A stretch of 64,000 bases of DNA, taken from contig VXAI01000115.1 of assembly GCA_013399305.1 (NCBI GenBank), positions 2,610,362-2,674,361 on the forward strand, given 5' to 3'. Source of the stretch: Rostratula benghalensis (lineage: Eukaryota > Chordata > Aves > Charadriiformes > Rostratulidae). Under the pieces are notes generated by a model that had not been told where the DNA came from, made no database searches, and saw only the letters and a list, made by a program, of their open reading frames with translations. The translations under genes and the position numbers were made by a program. How positions within the stretch are numbered: the stretch's first letter is position 1; each line of letters opens with the position of its first letter. Of the stretch, positions 11,801 through 24,013 are shown in pieces.

Positions 11801-14800
11801 ATACTGTAATCTCATTGTTTCACTTCTCTGTAGAAAAATCTAAAAACTATTGTGCCACAGTAATGTTCTCGCTCTCTGCTAACAAGCTGTTATTATGGTC
11901 CTATTTATGGTAGAGTTTCTTGATTTAGATCAAAATCTGTTTTTTTTTTTTAAATTCTTTTATTGCAATGGCATATATATAGTACATTATGAATAATTCT
12001 AATGCAAACCAATAAAGATGTCTTTTTTCATAGTTAAGATTTAAAGAATTTCTAAGTCAATATTTAAAGAAATGAAGATCTAGAAATAAAAGAAACAGAT
12101 CTGAATAAAGTACAACAGGGAAGGACATTGACAAACATAGGCTTTTTCTTAACTGACAATTCCAAAAATACATTTAGGAGTAAAAATAAACAGATGAAGG
12201 TGGGACAGAAGTGCAAGGCAGAAAGGACACTATAGTGTGTGTCCAAAACACCTAAATAAGAAAGACTTAGAGAATAAAAGCTCTTGTTCACAAATGCACC
12301 AAAACAATTTCTTAACTACATCCCTGGGTTGCTTAACCAGAGCTTCTAAGCATGCAATATTGAAACTACAAAATACAGAATAATTACATATAATTTAAAA
12401 AGGCGATCCAGTGTTTCAAAAGTTTATCGTTACGTTTTCAACAACAATTTATTCCAATCTATCCTCAAGTAAACGTCTAGGAAAACTTCTGAAGAAAACC
12501 CAGGAGCAGAAGTATATTCAGAAAGTTAAAATTCTTGAATAACTCATTTGCCAAGTAGGCCACTACTTAGAAGCTGCAGAGAAACCATTCTTTCTTGGAA
12601 AGCATCTGATATGTTATAATTGTTGGGAGCAGTCCTAGTATGTCAGTGCCATTGTAACAATGCTAGTTCCTACCTCTTAAAATAAATAAGAAGAAAGTCA
12701 GACATGCTAAATGAATGTATCTATAGGCAGAAGACTTTTGTTTGTGAAGTTTTAATATGTCAGCCCTCAAAGAAATACTTGCAAACTAACATATTTTTAT
12801 GATTTCAGGAATTTAATTGAGAATTTTTCTAAAACTTGATTAGACAGTTTTTAAATGCTTACCATAATGGAGGGATGGTTTATAGCAAGTGTTTTTGAAG
12901 CAAACATGCTTTCTCTTACTATGGTAACAAAGGATGGCTAGTGTTTGCATAATTCCATATCACAAGCACAAAAAGTGTGCAAAGCTAGGAAATAGGTAAT
13001 GCTACTGTTAATTTGTGAGGGAAAGCAGATCATGTGTACTTTGCATTTCACATTTTATGATGTCAAAAGTTAAATGTATAATATAAAATTTGCAGGAGAT
13101 TAACTGTATGATAATTATGATAATTGGGGATACTTCTCTCCAGGGAATGAGCTCTAATCGTTAAGGAGTGACTTGGTGTTAAAAGAAAAATCTCCCTATG
13201 CATTGATTAATTAAGTAAGAGGAATCCAGGAGGTTTATTGCATAGTGGTGAGGCACATGATTTGTACTTTCTATGGGCCACAGTATATATTTATTAACAA
13301 ACATACCTGTGTTGACTGGAAATTAAGACTGCAGGACATACCCTCATCTGAAAATTACAACTATGAAAATGAACATCTAAATGGGAAGATGTGTAATCCT
13401 TTTTATTTTCATATTGCCTATAACAACAGTAATCCCATGCTTCATGGTACTTCCATTTCCATTTCTGGTAGCACCAAAAGCAATACTTAACCTCATTTTT
13501 ATCAACAAATGCACCTCGGGTTAACAGCAGCACACGCAGACGGGATACTGTTCTCCAGAGGCATGTCAGAGAGTGCCCTGGTGTTCTGAAGGCGAGTGAA
13601 GGAGTCTGGTTTATCATCCTCAGTGTCTCCAGATCTTTGGGCTCCTGAATTTCTGCAGAGGCTGAGTGTGTCTTCAGTTGGCAGGCACTTAGGCTATGTT
13701 TGGTGGTAGGCGAAGCATCGTGGGGCCCTGTTCTGGCACTGAGGCCAACTGTAGCTTGCAGTAGCTTGCAACTGTATTAATAAAGCTTTTACCCTTCAGC
13801 AAGGGCTACCACAGCCAAACCACCTGCTGGCAGTGGTGTTTGGGCTGTACTAATTCTTGAACTATGCTTGGCGAAGTCCTAGTTGGCACAGACCAAAGTT
13901 GTGCCATTGTACAACATAGCTGATGGACTTCCCCTGTCCAAGAATTTTCCCTGACACTTGTTTAATTTGTTAGCATATAGCCCTAGAGACTGGCTCAGGA
14001 ACAGAGTCCCAAGAATCACTTGGATCACTGAAGCCAGTAGCAGCTACCATAACAGCGTAGTAGGTCTCAGGTGAACCATTCTGTCAGAGCTGCATGCAGT
14101 GTAGCAAGGCACCGGTGGCAAAACTTGACATTGCTTTGGCCTAAAATACAGCCGAGGCTTAAGTTGCCCGTTTCTCTGCTCGAGGATGAGCGCTGGCAGA
14201 ACTGAAACCACCAAGTGTGGACCTGTGGTTTACACGGCAAAGAGCAGTGTTTCCTCCTCTAGTTCCCTCAGGCAGAATTCTTTCCTTTCTCCATGCCAGT
14301 CCAGACTTTCCTTGCCTTCTGTCTGCTTCTCTCCTGCCCTCTGCTGTAGTAGACATAGGCCAAGGAGTATGATCTAGGCACTGGCTTCAAGCATATTTAG
14401 GAGAAAACCTCTACCGACTTTAAGATTCCTTTTCGTGATGACACTGAGGTTGCTGTGCACAGGTGTTGCATCTTCCAGGAGGTGTTCTCCTCATTCTGCA
14501 GGCTGGATGGGCTGGACTTAGAAGGGAATGACTGTCTCCCTTGAGGTGCAGGGGTGGTTAATGCTAGGTGAGGTGACATTTGCCCTGATCCATGAGGAGC
14601 TGTGTGGCAGCACACCCTTCCAGAGCTCATCCTATTCAGATGAGATCTAAGTAATTTTCTCAAGATACACCTACTCTTGTAGGCTCTTGGGCTCAATCTT
14701 TTAATTGGCATATTTAAGTAGAATACTAATGATTTAGAATCAGATGAATGCAGCTCCTCAGGAATCGATGGTGTTTTCATCAGTGCTGAGCCATCTTAGG

Positions 14801-16152
14801 TAGCAGGTCAGAGTGGTTTCCCCATAACATTTGGACTGAAGACATTGCTAGAGTTTTTAGGTTCTGGATATATTAGGTGATGTTTAGATTTTTTAAAAGG
14901 GGCTTTTTCAGACCCTTGTTTTCAAGCCTGGTAGAACAACTAGCTTCTGAAATCCATAAGGCAGACTCAAACAAACAAACAAAAAAAGCCTGGATAAACT
15001 AATTGATAAGGGGAATGCTTTCCAAATCAGGGAAACGCTTCTGAAATTCATCCCTTGCCAGACTCCTCCTTTTTCAAAGGACAGACTTCTAGCACAAGTC
15101 CCTGTGCTCATTTCAGTTGATGCGGTGTGACATGAGGCAAGCAATTTAAAGGCTGAGGCAGTTGATCTGCTATTCGTAGACTGACACTGAAAAAGAAGAC
15201 CCAAGTGTTTTTATTCAGAAATCATGTTCTTAACTGATTCATCAAAGTTATTTTCATTATATTAGGTTAGAGGAATAAGATGATGGCACGGTGATAAAGC
15301 CTGTTTCTCTTAGGCAGCCTACCCATGATATTTGTTTGTTGTCTTTGTAAGTACATTCTATTAATGGCATATATTTTTACTATGTAGATGATGCAATGTT
15401 AGAAGCTACTTTCCACACAGTTTATTCTGAGATTGCATGCCATAATATTGCTTATACTGATATGAATATTGCTTGAGCTTACAGTGGCAGAGAGATAGCT
15501 ATCTCCACAGGATAGTAAAACAGCTGATTACTTCCTGAAGCACCTCTTTAAATCAGGAATCCTCCCAATAAAATGCCTTTTAAAAATCCTTTTAATATTA
15601 GAGCATACAACAGTTAATCGCCTTCAAAGACTGTAGGTACACCGGTAAAAGGAGGAAAATGTCCTTCGTCTTTCCATGGTACTTCATCCTTCCTTGAGCT
15701 TAAAGTGCAGTGCAGCTTTGGTTTAGTATTTTTAAATGCCTTCATTTAATATTGAATTCCAAGAGAATTTTTTTCAAAACTAAAAAGAAAATAAAGACTC
15801 TGAAAGCCTCCTCTTGGTCTAGACTGAATTTTTTTTGTGTAAAGAGGCAAAATGTTTGATGTCATTCCTGAATAATGTTGAACAATGTTTTATCCATCAG
15901 AGTTATCTAAATGCAAGCAAAGGGCAACTCAATATTTCATGGACCTGACTGGTTCCTTTGCTGAATGGCCAAGTCTACTTAGCTGCAGATGGTGATATGA
16001 TAAAAAAGTATAAGACATCACAAAAAGAGGTGCTGCAAGTTCTGGAATCTATTTTTTGTACTTTGTGCTCGTATTTGCACTTGATCTTGTCCTCACTAGG
16101 AAAGTTCCAAAAGTTTGCATCAATTAATTTTATTTGATCTATGTAGACTAGG
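8881..16152. other. AT-rich intergenic DNA, no gene seen
   Basis: Long AT-rich stretch with no recognised protein, CR1 or RNA gene. The frames at 10087-10452 (plus, 121 codons), 10801-11199 (plus, 132) and 14397-14780 (minus, 127) have no recognisable domains and begin or end without splice signals. A short T run lies at 11940-11951. A 10-bp tandem (gtagcttgca twice) lies near 13750-13770, next to an AATAAA near 13776. Confidence 0.55.
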
Positions 16153-16182
16153 AAAAAAAAAAACAAAAAAACAAACAAACCC
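16153..16182. repeat. A-rich low-complexity tract
   Basis: Poly-A interrupted by single C residues (AAAC/CAAA pattern). It could be the relic of a poly-A tail, but no retrocopy body is recognisable next to it. Confidence 0.6.
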
Positions 16183-16500
16183 AAAATCCCCCAAAACTCT
16201 GAGGCTGACACTTTGAATCCAGTTCAGACTTGTTTAGATTAACTTCTCTTAATTAGCCATCTAAGTGAAAACAAAGCAAGGATAAAATCACTTCCTGTGC
16301 ACCACTGATGGATGTGTCTTCAGTGAAGAGTTAACATGAATTATCCATGCTTGAATTACTCTGTTTGTGTTAGCTCTGTTTGCATGAAAGCAACCACACT
16401 GTGAAATAACACTTGAGTTTGTTTTGTCCACGCTATGCTTCTGTGTAGTGCTATGAGCTGTGGATGGGCATCCTATGGATTTCTTTACAGGAGCAAGCTG

Positions 16501-16521
16501 CAAAACAAAACAAAACAAAAC
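16501..16521. repeat. (CAAAA)n short tandem repeat
   Basis: Four units of CAAAA in a row. A simple pentanucleotide microsatellite of low functional interest. Confidence 0.8.
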
Positions 16522-16738
16522 ATCCCCAGTTAATTGCTTATAAGAAAAGGCTGACCTCTTTAGATGAGCAGAAGGCACTGAAGGACTATATATCCTTGAA
16601 GTTTTCCCATGGAGCAAACATATGTCGCTGCTACAGGGAGATCAATTGTTAGACTGCATCCATTAGTGGGCCAGCCAGTTAGCACTACAGCCTTCACCAG
16701 GCTGAAGTTAGGATTCCACCTATGAGCTACACTTGGTT

Positions 16739-16774
16739 AGCTAACATTTTTTTTTTTTTAAGCTAATGTTAGCT
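16739..16774. repeat. Inverted repeat, 10-bp arms around a T run
   Basis: AGCTAACATT at 16739-16748 is the exact reverse complement of AATGTTAGCT at 16765-16774. The 16-base loop is mostly T. The left arm overlaps a further small palindrome (GTTAGCTAAC). It lies about 70 bases upstream of the CR1 fragment at 16845. No function can be assigned. Confidence 0.6.
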
Positions 16775-16844
16775 TTGCAGAGACGTTCCTGCATTTGGGA
16801 TTTGCACTCCTGCACGATAAGATGCAGAACTTCTGGTGTAGCAC

Positions 16845-17916
16845 GAGTCCTTGTATTGCTCAGATCTGGTGGTGAATGGAGTTAAATCTAATTTGTGGCT
16901 GGTCACAAGAGGTGTCCCGCAGGGCTTCGTATTGGGGCTGGTTCTTTTTAACATCTTTATCAATGACCTGGACAGGGGGATCAAGTGCACCCTCCATAAG
17001 TTTGCAGATGACACTAAACTAGGTGTGGGTGTCAACCTGCTTGAGGGTAGAAGGGCTTTGCAGAGAGACCTGGACAGGCAGAGAGACCTGGACAGGCTGG
17101 ATGGAGGGGCTGAGGCCAGTGGGATGAGATTCAATAAGGCCAAGTGCCAGGTCCTGCACTTGGGTCACAACAATCCCATGCAGCACTACAGGCTTGGGCA
17201 AGAGTGGCTGGAGAGCTGCCTGGCAGAAAAGGACCTGGGATGTTGGTCGGCTGACAGCTGAACGTGAGCCAGCAGTGTGCCCAGGTGGCCAAGGAGGCCA
17301 ACAGCATCCTGGCCTGTGTCAGGAACAGCGTGGTGAGTAGGACTTGGAAGGTGATCATCCCCCTCTACCTGGCACTGGTGAGGCCCCATCTTGAGTACTG
17401 TGTCCAGTTTTGGACCCCTTACCACAAAAAGATATTGAGGTTCTGGAGCAGGTCCAGAGAAGGGCAACAAAGCTGGTGGGGGGTCTGGAAAGTAAGCTTG
17501 ATGAAGAGAATCTGAGGGAGCTGGGTTGTTCAGCCTAGAGAAGAGGAGGCTGAGGGGAAACCTTATCACTCTTTACAATTACCTGAAAGGAGGTTGTAGG
17601 GAGGCAGGGGTCAGTCTCTTCTCTCAAGTCACAGATGGAAACAAGAGGAAACAGCATCACATTGTGCCAGGGGAGGTTCTGATTGGATATCAGGAAAAGA
17701 TTTTTACCCTGAAAAGGTTATTAAGCATTGAAGTGGGCTGCCCAGGGAGGTGGCTGAGGCACCGTCCCTGGAGGTATTCAAAAGACGGGTTCACATAGTG
17801 CTCAGTGACGTGGTTTAGTGATGGGTTGTTGTTTTTGTATCAGAGTTAAGTTGGTGGCTGGACTAGACAATCTTAAAGGTCCCTTCCAACCTAGACAATT
17901 CTATGATTCTATGATC
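16845..17916 (+). mobile_element. CR1 LINE fragment with reverse-transcriptase palm motif (pseudogenised)
   Basis: This is the longest CR1 copy in the window. The first frame (16851-17261) carries the RT block GVPQG (16911-16925), then '[15 protein letters not shown]' and the catalytic palm motif FADD (17001-17012). The reading then shifts frame at about 17260 ('[20 protein letters not shown]' and 'RPHLEYC' follow in another frame) and again near 17515, so the ORF is broken in at least two places. The upstream endonuclease domain is missing. The copy ends with TTCTATGATTCTATGAT at 17899-17915, the CR1 3' terminus. An exact in-frame 18-bp duplication lies at 17061-17096. It is a dead 5'-truncated copy; the left border is approximate. 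Confidence 0.92.
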
Positions 17917-20900
17917 TGCTTAGTGTCAGATTCAGGATGAGCTCACCTGGGTGCACAATGTCTGCACATGCTTTTGAGGTCGGGTGTCTGCTCAGAGCGG
18001 CAGTTTGCATATTTTCCTGAACCTTGTTCTATGATATATCCCATTCTACCTATCCTCCAACATATGTATAAAACTCAGTAATTACATTACATCTTCCCTC
18101 CCCAAAGCTGAAAAAACAGGAAAGAAGGTAAGAGTTTGCAGGACAGGTTAGTAAGTGTGGGCAGTTCATTGTTGAAGAAAATCAAAAATACTGTCCAGCC
18201 TTTCCAAATAGGAACTGATGTCTGGGAATCTAAATGCATATTTGCTCACTTCAATGAATGGTCTGAGTTTTGGAGGTCTTGAGTTGATGCAAACTCTGAT
18301 TGTTTTTCATGCTCAAAAATGTGGCCAATTGCTTTCATGTCTGCGTGTGGAATGTAGTCACCCAAGTTTGACAGTTTTGGCTCTGAAGTTTAGCTTGACT
18401 GAAAACAAACTGGCTTCAAAACTGTAGGGGAGGTTAGCAGCAGCTGCTCAAACCTATGTATCCAAGAAAGTAAATCTTAAAATGTCAAATGGATTTCTTC
18501 TCATTAAGTGAACCAGCAATAAAACCAGAGCAGAGACATACCTGGAAGGGTAAAGTCAAACCTCAGTCTTCTGCTTCCTGCTCAGATGTTTCTGAGCAAC
18601 CCTGCCCTGGGTCAGGGGCTCAGGTGGACTGCTGACAAGGAACCTGAGCCTTGTCATGTTCATAGCCACATCTATGATTTAGATATTGCTCTCTTTGGTT
18701 CTCAGTGGAGGAGCTGTGAGCTGGCACAATGATAACCTCTTATATCATCCCTCTTCAAAATAAATTAATAATCCTGCAGGAAACAAGAGTTGCCCAGGCT
18801 GTGGCAGACTGGTAGAGAGCTGCTGTAAGATGTTTGCAATGCTTTGTGCATCTGCAGAAAATGTTCAAGGCAGAAGGACAAAGGTAGTTAGCAAGCTTTA
18901 CCATTGAATTTAGTACTGCTGAAACTCAAAAGCTGAGAGCAGAATTAGCGAACCTTTTGGATTTAAGTATTTGAAATTCTAGCATAAAATTATCTTTCAG
19001 TAATGGAAAAAATAGAAATTAATATTGGAACAATTCTGCATTCAAGAAGTGCAAATCTGTCTTCAAGTTCATTTAGCGAAGTGACATTTAAATTACTATG
19101 AAGAATTGTGTGCACTATATGTTATTTGTAATTTCATAAAATGTTGGGATGAGATCGTCCTGGGATCAGCATGTGATTAAACTGATTATATACCTTATAT
19201 ACATGGTATGTTTCTTATTCAGTCGCAATCAAAATACAATCTCCTTTTATTAATATAATAATTTAGATGTCATAATTGAAATCTCAGTTAAATATTTTTT
19301 AATTTCTATTCACAGCGTTTTATTCTCTATTAATAAACTCATTCCTCTCACCTAAAAAAAGATTCTACTTTTCCCATCACCACGATGGCTGACATCTGCT
19401 AGGATGACCCTTGCCCTTAGCAGCAAAGCACTGCTATATAGAAGTGGCTGACAGACAGATGCTCTTCTCCTGGTTCTAAAGAACATTAAAAATATGGATG
19501 GGTGCAGAAGAGGGCACCAAATACCAACCGTCAAAGCAGACACTGTTTTTCTCTCCCTAACACCCATGCTGAGTATTTTTCTTTTCCTCACTCCCAGCCC
19601 CCGTGTATGCATATGTGTCTAAATACTCAAAATAAATCTTATTATTTTATTTTTGAGTCCAGGAACACTTGAAATCCAATTTCCTTCAGGTCTGTTGATC
19701 TTCCTTATCTGCTGTGAAAATAAGGGTGTGAGTAGCAGAGAACGAAAGAATATGCTACTGTAACCCACGCTTGCACTCTGTGTCTCTCCTGACTGGCATC
19801 TTTAATGTCAGGCAGCAGAGGCTAAAGTCACTAAGATCAAAAGCCCACGTTTCTCAGTTCCTGCTACACTTGCTGGCCTCACCCTGGGCGTTATACAAAG
19901 AGGACTTTCAATCTAATGTGAAGATTGGATGGTTAAAACTACTTCAGGAAATTCCATAATTGAGATTTCTGGTGTGATATGTATTGCACAACTAGCACCT
20001 TCTGTGGGTTTTGTTGCTTTTATAGTTATGGCTTGTTGTCTGTCACACACACACTCTGACCCAGTTCTTCAAAGTCAATTGAAGTCAAAATAGTCAAGGT
20101 TTCATTACAGCAGTTCAGGGATAATTGAAGAATAACACATTGATGATCAGGGGCAGGGGCAGGGCAGAAGACAGAAATTACAATTTTACACACTCATGGG
20201 ATCCTTCTTGTCCCTGAACTGCAGAATCAGACTCCTCCATCATTGGTGTCTTTTCCTGCCTCTGTATGTTGGTTGCACTTTCTTCTGCGTTGTGGACCTC
20301 AAACCAGAGCACACCTATAGTCCACTCCATACATAACTCCCATGGAAAAAATTAGTCCCAAATTAAAACCCTTTGGACTTGGGCAAGTGTAGTTTTATTC
20401 TGAATTAGCAGAGCCCTGAATTATATGGAAACTAACTGCATCACTTGTGATGTATGAGAAGAATGCTTTGTTTTGGTGTCTAGGATACTCCATGGCTGAA
20501 AGCAAAGGCATTGGTAGATGTTGGATGTATGAAAGGCAGTTCTGCTGTGCTTGTTCAGAGACTTGAGAAACAAGCAGGTGTTGGTGTGAAAGAACAGAAA
20601 AAGTTATATGAATCAGAGATGAAAAAATATTGTTATTATGGGAATACAGATAACTTTACTGACAGTGGAATATTCTGGACATACACTACATGGAATTATT
20701 TGTTTTTATCTGTCTATCTGTCTAATAACATATGTGCCTGAAGAGATGTGGAAAAATATATTCCAATTTTCCATACACTGGCTTGAAATCCATACAGTAC
20801 CCTTTCATCAGATCTGCATGTTGTTACAGCTATGCATAACTCAAGCATTGGTAAGCAATATGGGTGCTAGGAGCTCAAAGTAAGGATCTCTAAAAATCTA

Positions 20901-23161
20901 GAAAGGGTACATAGCATAGACTCCTTTGTAGATTAATGATGATGCTCAGAGACCACTGGTACTAAAAGCTTCAATGAGAAGTATCTGTCTTTGTGTGTTA
21001 GATCCAGGTCCTCCTCTGTCAGGTCACTGAGGGATTTCTTAGGGTCTACTCCAGGTTTGAGACTTTTGACTCTTCCATCTAATTGTCCAAGGAAATCACA
21101 ATTACTGCCTACTACCACACTTCCAAAGAAGCACTTTCACTCTTTCACACAAGCTCTGGGAAGAACTTGGGAGGAACTCCTGGCAGATATCTATAAACTT
21201 TCCTCATTCCCTGCTTTGATTGCATCATGATGATGCAATACACGTAACAGCAATCAGGCAACTGTCTCCAGACCACGACACTGAGCAACATTAGGTCAGT
21301 CTTTCTTTATGTTTCCCTGGCAATGTCCATGTTCCCACTGATGTCTCTAGCTTCATGCTTAGACTGTCTCCTCTTTTAGGCAAGAGCAACCTTTGTGATT
21401 TGCGGGTGCAACACCTCATCTTGCAGTATACTGTGGGCTCCAGGTGAGACTATAAGACAACACACCAGGGCTGGGTGGTCTTAGGCAATCCCTATACTCC
21501 CCTGTGGGAGAAGGCTGTCTGCCAGTTCCTGTACTGGATCTCCAGGCCGCTGGCGGAGGAGGAGAGGGCTGGCTCAGCTGGCCCTTCTGACCCAAACTGC
21601 TGTAGGAAGAATCCCCGGGAGCAGATGGAAGCGAAGACTGAGTAGGGTCAGGTCCCACTTTCTCACTATTATAATGGCCCTTTGGTTTGCGAGAAAAGTT
21701 AAAGCTGCCCTCTGCATCTTTTATGTGGAAGCCGCTGCCTGGCGGTCTGCCCCATCTGCTTCATCCAGGCAGTGAATCAAGCCTGTTGTACTTAAACCAT
21801 TGACCCCTACTCTGAGAAATACCAGAGAAGAATAGACTTTAACTAAATCTTTCAGTAGCACCCTCGCCCCTTATTTTTCTCCCTCTCTCCCATTGTTTTG
21901 AAGCCAAGTCACTTTTTGTTTGCTGGAGGAAGATTAAACAAAGGAACCCACCAGCGGTGGCGGAGCTGGGGGGAGTGGGGCGGGTTTTGACACACGTGTT
22001 GGTTGTATCACTCGGGCAGCCTTCCAGCAGGTATGCCCGTACAGCTGCAGAGCCATTCAGCACCGAGCCGTAAAACTGCTGGCAGGTCTCACCATCTGCG
22101 AGGAAGACTGTGTGAGAACTTCCTTCCTTACTGGATGGCTTTCAAGACAAATGCCACCGCTGACCCCATTAAGATAGACAAGGTTCAAGAAACAGCATAA
22201 GGCGTTGCAAGGCTCTTCTCTTTTCTGGGCTGGTTGAGTGAGGCATGCAGTTTTGTAGATGTTCCCACATCAAAAAAACCCTTAAATGCTTGTGACATTT
22301 TAACACCGTGAAACTGAGTAATTGTGAGACTCTTCTCATTGAAATTCTGAGACATTATGGCAAAGATTAGGGTGGGAAATTGTGGAATTTTTAAGCTATG
22401 CTGCTACCATTACTGGAAAGAAAATGGGAGGGGAAAGAAAAGAAAGCCAACACAAGACCAAGAGTTAGGACTCCAAATCTTGTTTGGTAGCCTGGCACAG
22501 TCTCTGGAGAGAAATAGCAGTGTCCTCTCTACCTAATCCATCAGCCATAGATTTTGGTCTTTCTGTTCACATAATCAAACTTCTTTCATCCTCAAAGCCC
22601 TTGCCAACAACTCTCCCATCCAACAGTGTATTAATTTTATCTATAGCTGACACTGAAAAATACTGTCATTTGAAATTATATCTGATGACTGTTGCAATGC
22701 AAACATCTGTGGCTAAGCCCAGGGCCTCCTTATAAATATTTGTTTCGGGTATCTCATAATCATACAGAGTGAAAAGAATTATTTCTTCTCCGTCTATTCG
22801 GTATTCAGGTTACATATCTAGCCAAACATTGTTACCCAAACTTCTTTGCTTTCATGGGAAAAAGTACGTTTAAGTATAAAAAGCCAAGTCATCTTACAAA
22901 GAGGCAAGTTGTCTTCTCTGTTCTTTCCCTTAACCAGTATAAGTTTCATCTGCTGCCATAACAGATGCAGACAAGGGGAAATAACCACTAGGCTCCTAGT
23001 TCAAAGGCCACAGAAATCAGTGAGGTATCTTCCTTTGCCTTCAGTGGATCTTGGATCATGTCCCAAAAGCTGACCTCTGACTTGACAAAGATAGTTACTA
23101 GCCTTTTGTTCAGTTTAACGATGCTTAATGAACATGTCTAAGGCATGTTTGAGCAGTCCTA
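17917..23161. other. Intergenic DNA, no gene seen
   Basis: Non-coding DNA between CR1 and the inverted repeat. A short GGGGCA tandem lies near 20152-20166. Around 20058-20100 a phrase of the form 'caaagtcaattgaagtcaa' may be a relic of an old sauropsid repeat. The region 21400-22100 is somewhat more GC-rich and gives overlapping frames on both strands, none recognisable. Confidence 0.5.
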
Positions 23162-23253
23162 GGATGGCGTGAGCAGGAAATACACTGAGCAGTAACATGA
23201 TTTAAAGAGATAAAAGTTATCTGGCATTTTTTAAAGATTAGCTCACGCCATCC
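23162..23253. repeat. 92-bp nested inverted repeat with an inner inverted GATA pair
   Basis: GGATGGCGTGAGC (23162-23174) is perfectly reverse-complementary to GCTCACGCCATCC (23241-23253), giving 13-bp arms 66 bases apart. Inside lies a second perfect palindrome, AGATAA (23208-23213), AAG, TTATCT (23217-23222), which is two inverted GATA-factor consensus sites. No clear target-site duplication flanks the outer arms. It could be a degenerate MITE-like element, a structured RNA segment, a regulatory element or chance. Confidence 0.5.
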
Positions 23254-23929
23254 AAACTTTTTAATCCAGATGCAGCTAGCTGTTACGGTTGTGTTAGCCA
23301 TCTGGTACTATAGTCTTTGGCTGAAAACAGAAGCAATATGTATCACCACTGGTTTTTGTTTCCAGGAAAAAGGAACGCTGTTTTTATGATCATCCATTCA
23401 TTTGGTACCAAGCACATTTCACACATGAGTTAACTGGAGACCTGCAGTTGATATATTCGGTGGTAAGAAGAAGGGCTTTGTATGGCTGATGGCAGAAGCA
23501 GAGATGCAGAGGGAAAGACTGCAGTTTCAGTGTAACTGAATATAATATCATTGGGGTATTTTATCTTTCCCTTCATAAAAAGATTCTTTATTCAGTGACA
23601 AATTGTCTCATATAACAAAAGGGTTTGTAGTACTTTCTGGTTTTGCAGTTCAAAGCAGATAACATCTTCAGCCATATTTTGCTACACTTATGCTTAGCAA
23701 AAAACCATTTGTAATTGCTTACAACTGACCTGCCCAGCCAACTACCAGTAATTTATTTCTGGGTATTTACTCACCTGAAAGCAACATTTTATTTTGTTCA
23801 AGTAACAGATGCATGTAAAAAAAAATACCAACAATAGAGAGCAGAAAGGAAACTATGCAGGCAAGGGCCAGAGTGGCTGCTTAAAAATGGTATTTGTGGT
23901 ACACAGCAGCACCAAATGACATTACCTAA
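23254..23929. other. Intergenic DNA, no gene seen
   Basis: Average-composition non-coding DNA. Just after the inverted repeat are homeodomain-like TTAATCC and an AGCTAGCT block. No frame of note is present. Confidence 0.4.
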
Positions 23930-24013
23930 GGGAACTTCATGGCTTCTTGTTGCAGGGGGGTAAACTAGATGACCTTTAAAGCTCCCTTCCAACCCAAATC
24001 ATTCTGTGATTCT
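23930..24013 (+). mobile_element. CR1 LINE 3'-end fragment (short)
   Basis: Only the last part of a CR1 is present: 'gggtaaactagatgaccttta' is followed by 'cccttccaaccc' and ATTCTGTGATTC, the family's 3' terminus. It is extremely 5'-truncated, as is common for CR1. No coding sequence is retained. Confidence 0.75.

Noticed and set aside
13740..13960. AATAAA with a nearby tandem, considered as an LTR or 3' UTR end
   Set aside because: No paired LTR, primer-binding site, target-site duplication or upstream exon could be seen.
14397..14780. 127-codon minus-strand frame
   Set aside because: No recognised motif, no flanking splice signals and no codon pattern that stands out.
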